Positions 12,138-14,551 of a stretch of 14,551 nt of DNA are shown here, in pieces. The position numbers were made by a program, and so were the translations under genes. The stretch's first letter is position 1. Each line of letters starts with the position of its first letter. Under the pieces are notes generated by a model, which was not told the DNA's origin, ran no database searches, and saw nothing but the letters and a program-made list of their open reading frames with translations. Where the stretch lies: contig CAYVZU010000102.1 in assembly GCA_964455935.1 (NCBI GenBank), positions 1-14,551 on the forward strand, read 5' to 3'. The DNA is from CAYVZU01 sp964455935 (GTDB lineage: Bacteria > Fibrobacterota > CAYVZU01).

Positions 12138-13757
12138 ATGAAAATTCAACGGGCATTGGTCAGTGTTTCGGACAAGACGGGAATTGTGGACTTCGCGCGG
12201 GATCTTTCCAGTCTGGGCATCGAGATCATCTCGACCGGCGGCACCGCCAAGGCCCTTAAGGACGCGGGTATCGTGGTGCGGACGATCGACGACCTTACAG
12301 GATTTCCCGAAATCATGGACGGCCGCGTGAAGACCCTTCATCCCAAGGTCCATGGCGGAATTCTTGCGGTCCGGGACAACCCGGCCCACAACCGGCAGAT
12401 GGAGGAGAACGGGATCCTGCCGATTGACATGGTGGTCGTGAATCTGTATCCCTTCGAGGCGACCGTGGCCAAAGAAGGAACCACCCTCGACGAAGCCATC
12501 GAAAATATCGACATCGGCGGGCCGGCCATGATCCGGTCCTCGGCCAAAAATCATCGTTACGTCACCGTCGTCGTGGACCCTCACGATTACCCGGCGATCA
12601 TTGAAGAGATTCGCAAGACCGGAAACACAACGCTTCAGACGCGACAGCGGCTTGCGGTGAAGGTTTATTCGCACACGGCCAGCTACGATTCGGCCATTGA
12701 AGTGTATCTCAGTCGCACGTTGCTCGACGAGCGGGTATTGCGACTGCGTTTCGGCCAGGGCCGGGCACTGCGCTATGGCGAAAACAGCCATCAGGGCGCG
12801 GCCTTCTACCCGGCATCCGGTCTGGGCGAGGCCTGTCTGGCCAACGCCGAAATTCTCCACGGGAAAGAGCTGTCGTACAACAATTTCGTCGACGCCGAGG
12901 CGGCCCTGGAAGCCGTGAAGGATCTGGCCGGCGTGCCGGCGGCCTGTGTGGTCAAGCACACGAATCCCTGCGGATTCGCCACCGGCGCCAGTCTGCGTTC
13001 GGCCCTGGAAGCCGCTTGGCAGGGAGACCCGGTCTCGGCGTATGGCAGCATTATCGCCCTGAGCACAAAGGTCGATCTGGAAGCCGCCGAGTTTCTGAAG
13101 GGCCGGTTTGTCGAAGTGCTGATCGCGCCTGGATTTGACGACAAGGCGCTGGATTTCCTTCGCAAAAAGAGCGCCGACATCCGGATTCTGCGAGTCCCGT
13201 CCCTTGACGGCGGAAAGCCGGTCCAAAAGACGATGTATCGGGGCCTGGTGGGAGGAATGCTTGAGCAGGACCGCGACCTGATTTTGGCGGCGAAGTGGGA
13301 GACGGTCACGAAGGCCTTGTTTCCCGACGAGAAGCGCCGCTTGGCCGAGTTTGCCTGGAAAGCCTGCAAACACACGAAGTCCAATGCCATTGTGCTGGCG
13401 CGCGAATATGCGCCGGGCTGTTTTCAGGTTATCGGCATGGGCGCGGGACAACCCAACCGGCTCGATTCGGTCCGCAAGCTTGCGGCGACCAAGGCGCGCG
13501 ACAACCTGGAAATCCTTCATCGCGAATCGGGCAGTTCCGTGGCGCTTGACGAGTTCGTCAAACAGCAGTTTGCGAACATGGTTCTGGCCAGCGACGCCTT
13601 CTTTCCCTTCTCCGACAGCGTGGAAGCGGCCTCCGGGGTGGGCGTTGCGTACATTGTGCAGCCGGGCGGCTCCAAACGGGATCAGGAGGTTGTCGATGCC
13701 TGTGATCGACTTGGCATTGCGATGGTCTTCACGGGAACCCGGCACTTCCGGCACTAG
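12138..13757 (+). CDS. purH: Bifunctional AICAR formyltransferase / IMP cyclohydrolase
   Basis: Carries out the last two steps of de novo IMP synthesis: formyl transfer from 10-formyl-THF to AICAR, then ring closure. At 539 residues it is near the usual 510-530. The N-terminal cyclohydrolase (MGS-like) domain shows SVSDKTGI (9-16), STGGTAKAL (32-40), GRVKTLHPKVHGGIL (62-76) and NLYPFE (102-107). The transformylase domain shows RYGENSHQ (212-219), KELSYNNFVDAEAAL (243-257), the catalytic pair K273-H274 in VKHTNPCG, DPVSAYG (297-303), TKSNAIVLA (413-421), GMGAGQPNRLDSV (433-445) and the terminal FTGTRHFRH. It is complete, with no frameshift. The ribosome site is modest (AAGG and GGCGGG just upstream). 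It is likely co-transcribed with purC. Confidence 0.97.
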   Translation: MKIQRALVSVSDKTGIVDFARDLSSLGIEIISTGGTAKALKDAGIVVRTIDDLTGFPEIMDGRVKTLHPKVHGGILAVRDNPAHNRQMEENGILPIDMVVVNLYPFEATVAKEGTTLDEAIENIDIGGPAMIRSSAKNHRYVTVVVDPHDYPAIIEEIRKTGNTTLQTRQRLAVKVYSHTASYDSAIEVYLSRTLLDERVLRLRFGQGRALRYGENSHQGAAFYPASGLGEACLANAEILHGKELSYNNFVDAEAALEAVKDLAGVPAACVVKHTNPCGFATGASLRSALEAAWQGDPVSAYGSIIALSTKVDLEAAEFLKGRFVEVLIAPGFDDKALDFLRKKSADIRILRVPSLDGGKPVQKTMYRGLVGGMLEQDRDLILAAKWETVTKALFPDEKRRLAEFAWKACKHTKSNAIVLAREYAPGCFQVIGMGAGQPNRLDSVRKLAATKARDNLEILHRESGSSVALDEFVKQQFANMVLASDAFFPFSDSVEAASGVGVAYIVQPGGSKRDQEVVDACDRLGIAMVFTGTRHFRH

Positions 13758-13763
13758 AAATGT

Positions 13764-13980
13764 TGCGAGTTGTGAGTCGGGAGTCGGGAGTGAAGAATGA
13801 GTCGCCAGTCATGAGCCAAAGACAGAACGCAAAGACGGGGAAGATGTCTGATGGGAATGATTTTCTGTATTCCGATCCCAAACTCACGACTCAAAACTGG
13901 CAACTCGCTACTGCCTTTAATCTGTCCTCCAATCCGAAACTCAAAACTCCCGACTCACAACTCACAGCTGGCCACTGCCT
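13764..13980. repeat. Period-7 ACTCNNN repeat array in inverted arrangement
   Basis: Three blocks of heptamers lie between purH and topA. On the plus strand, 13882-13916 is ACTCACG, ACTCAAA, ACTGGCA, ACTCGCT, ACTGCCT; 13939-13980 is ACTCAAA, ACTCCCG, ACTCACA, ACTCACA, GCTGGCC, ACTGCCT. The first block (13764-13816) has the opposite orientation: TGCGAGT, TGTGAGT, CGGGAGT, CGGGAGT, four extra bases, then AATGAGT, CGCCAGT, CATGAGC. Block one and block three share a perfect 18-base inverted repeat (13767-13784 and 13946-13963). Period 7 is not a codon multiple, and no protein fits. The function is unknown. Confidence 0.8.
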
Positions 13981-14039
13981 TTCATTGCGGTGTTCTTGCC
14001 TTTGAAGTAGTTTAGTCCGATCTGAACAACGAGGTTTTG

Positions 14040-14551
14040 ATGTCAAAAAATCTTTTGATCGTTGAGTCGCCGGCGAAATCCCGCACAATTGCCAAGTACC
14101 TTGGAAAGGACTTTATCGTCAAGGCATCCATGGGGCATGTTCTCGACCTTCCCGAACGGGAGTTTGGCATTGACGTCAACGATCATTTCAAACCGAAGTA
14201 CGTTCCGCTGCACGGCAAAAGCAAAATCATCAAAGAAATTCAGGAAGCCGCGGCAAAAAGCGAGTGTGTCTATCTGGGGCCGGACCCGGACCGCGAAGGC
14301 GAAGCCATTGCCTGGCATGTGTCCAGCATTCTGGCAAAGGGGACGCCTGTACGGCGGGTGCTGTTCAACGAAATCACAAAAACGGCGGTTCTCAAGGCCA
14401 TCGATGCGCCGCGCGAGATCGATCTGCGCCTGGTGAATGCCCAGCAGGCGCGCCGCATTCTGGATCGGATCGTTGGCTACCAGGTTAGCCCGATTCTTTG
14501 GCGCGCGTTGTACAGCGGGTTGTCCGCCGGCCGCGTGCAATCCGTGGCCCT
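14040..14551 (+). CDS. topA: DNA topoisomerase I, 5' part (truncated by the window edge)
   Basis: The first 170 codons of type IA topoisomerase, which relaxes negative supercoils by cutting one strand. The Toprim domain is complete in its key residues: E9 in LLIVESPAKSRTIAKYLG (5-22) and D82-x-D84-x-E86 in LGPDPDREGEAIAWH (79-93), the acidic Mg-binding triad. GHVLDLPE (32-39) and FNEITKTAV (109-117) also fit. The reading frame leaves the window just after SAGRVQSVA (162-170), so the active-site tyrosine region, C-terminal domains and zinc fingers are not visible. The start at 14040 has GAGG (14031-14034) five bases upstream. It is separated from purH by a 282-base spacer with heptamer repeats, so it probably has its own promoter, which I could not identify. 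Confidence 0.96.
   Translation, partial: MSKNLLIVESPAKSRTIAKYLGKDFIVKASMGHVLDLPEREFGIDVNDHFKPKYVPLHGKSKIIKEIQEAAAKSECVYLGPDPDREGEAIAWHVSSILAKGTPVRRVLFNEITKTAVLKAIDAPREIDLRLVNAQQARRILDRIVGYQVSPILWRALYSGLSAGRVQSVA

Noticed and set aside
11949..13754. A 601-codon open frame on the minus strand across purH
   Set aside because: It lies almost wholly antisense to purH, which is unambiguous by motifs. It has no ribosome site and no recognisable domain, so it is a GC-driven shadow.
13764..13980. CRISPR array
   Set aside because: The units are seven bases without true spacers and in both orientations, and no cas gene is nearby.

Overview
This is a bacterial chromosomal segment, moderately GC-rich by eye, with clear Shine-Dalgarno sites (AAGGAG, AGGAGGT) in front of most genes. 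I see no phage, transposase, plasmid, CRISPR, tRNA or rRNA signature. The lineage is uncertain. A cytoplasmic rhamnosidase-like glycoside hydrolase paired with an AraC regulator, a PPi-type phosphofructokinase and a HAD-AgaS fusion would suit an uncultured saccharolytic bacterium, for instance from the Lentisphaerae/Verrucomicrobia/Planctomycetes neighbourhood. That placement is a low-confidence inference.

Layout. Bases 1-323 hold no gene, are AT-rich in their first half and carry one consensus DnaA box at the edge. A large GH106-like glycosidase (324-3416, minus) is divergent from an AraC-family regulator (3589-4491, plus). The 172-base gap between them holds a spaced inverted repeat that could be the regulator's operator. 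Convergent to araC is a minus-strand pair: a HAD-like domain fused to an AgaS-type sugar isomerase/deaminase (8252-5877), then a PPi-dependent 6-phosphofructokinase (5809-4604). A perfect 22-bp palindrome separates the pair and an intrinsic terminator ends it. Next, on the plus strand, come an unrecognised single-pass membrane protein (8537-9196), a long hairpin, and a metal-efflux operon. The operon has a CsoR/RcnR-family repressor (9461-9748) and a DmeF-type Co/Ni CDF exporter (9783-10778), behind a sigma70-like promoter overlapped by a six-G operator. After 368 bases without a convincing gene come purC (11147-12019) and purH (12138-13757). A 282-base spacer full of ACTCNNN heptamers follows, then the 5' part of topA, which runs off the window at 14551.

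How the parts work together. The left half is sugar catabolism. AraC probably controls the glycosidase. The HAD-AgaS fusion and the phosphofructokinase probably act on hexose-6-phosphates or amino-sugar phosphates entering glycolysis. The middle is a self-regulated metal detoxification unit. The right half is housekeeping: two steps of de novo purine synthesis and DNA topoisomerase I. The least conventional items are the HAD-AgaS fusion with its altered HAD motif and its pairing with a PPi-type PFK, the period-7 repeat array before topA, and the 18-position hairpin before the dmeRF promoter. No clearly new multi-gene system stands out.
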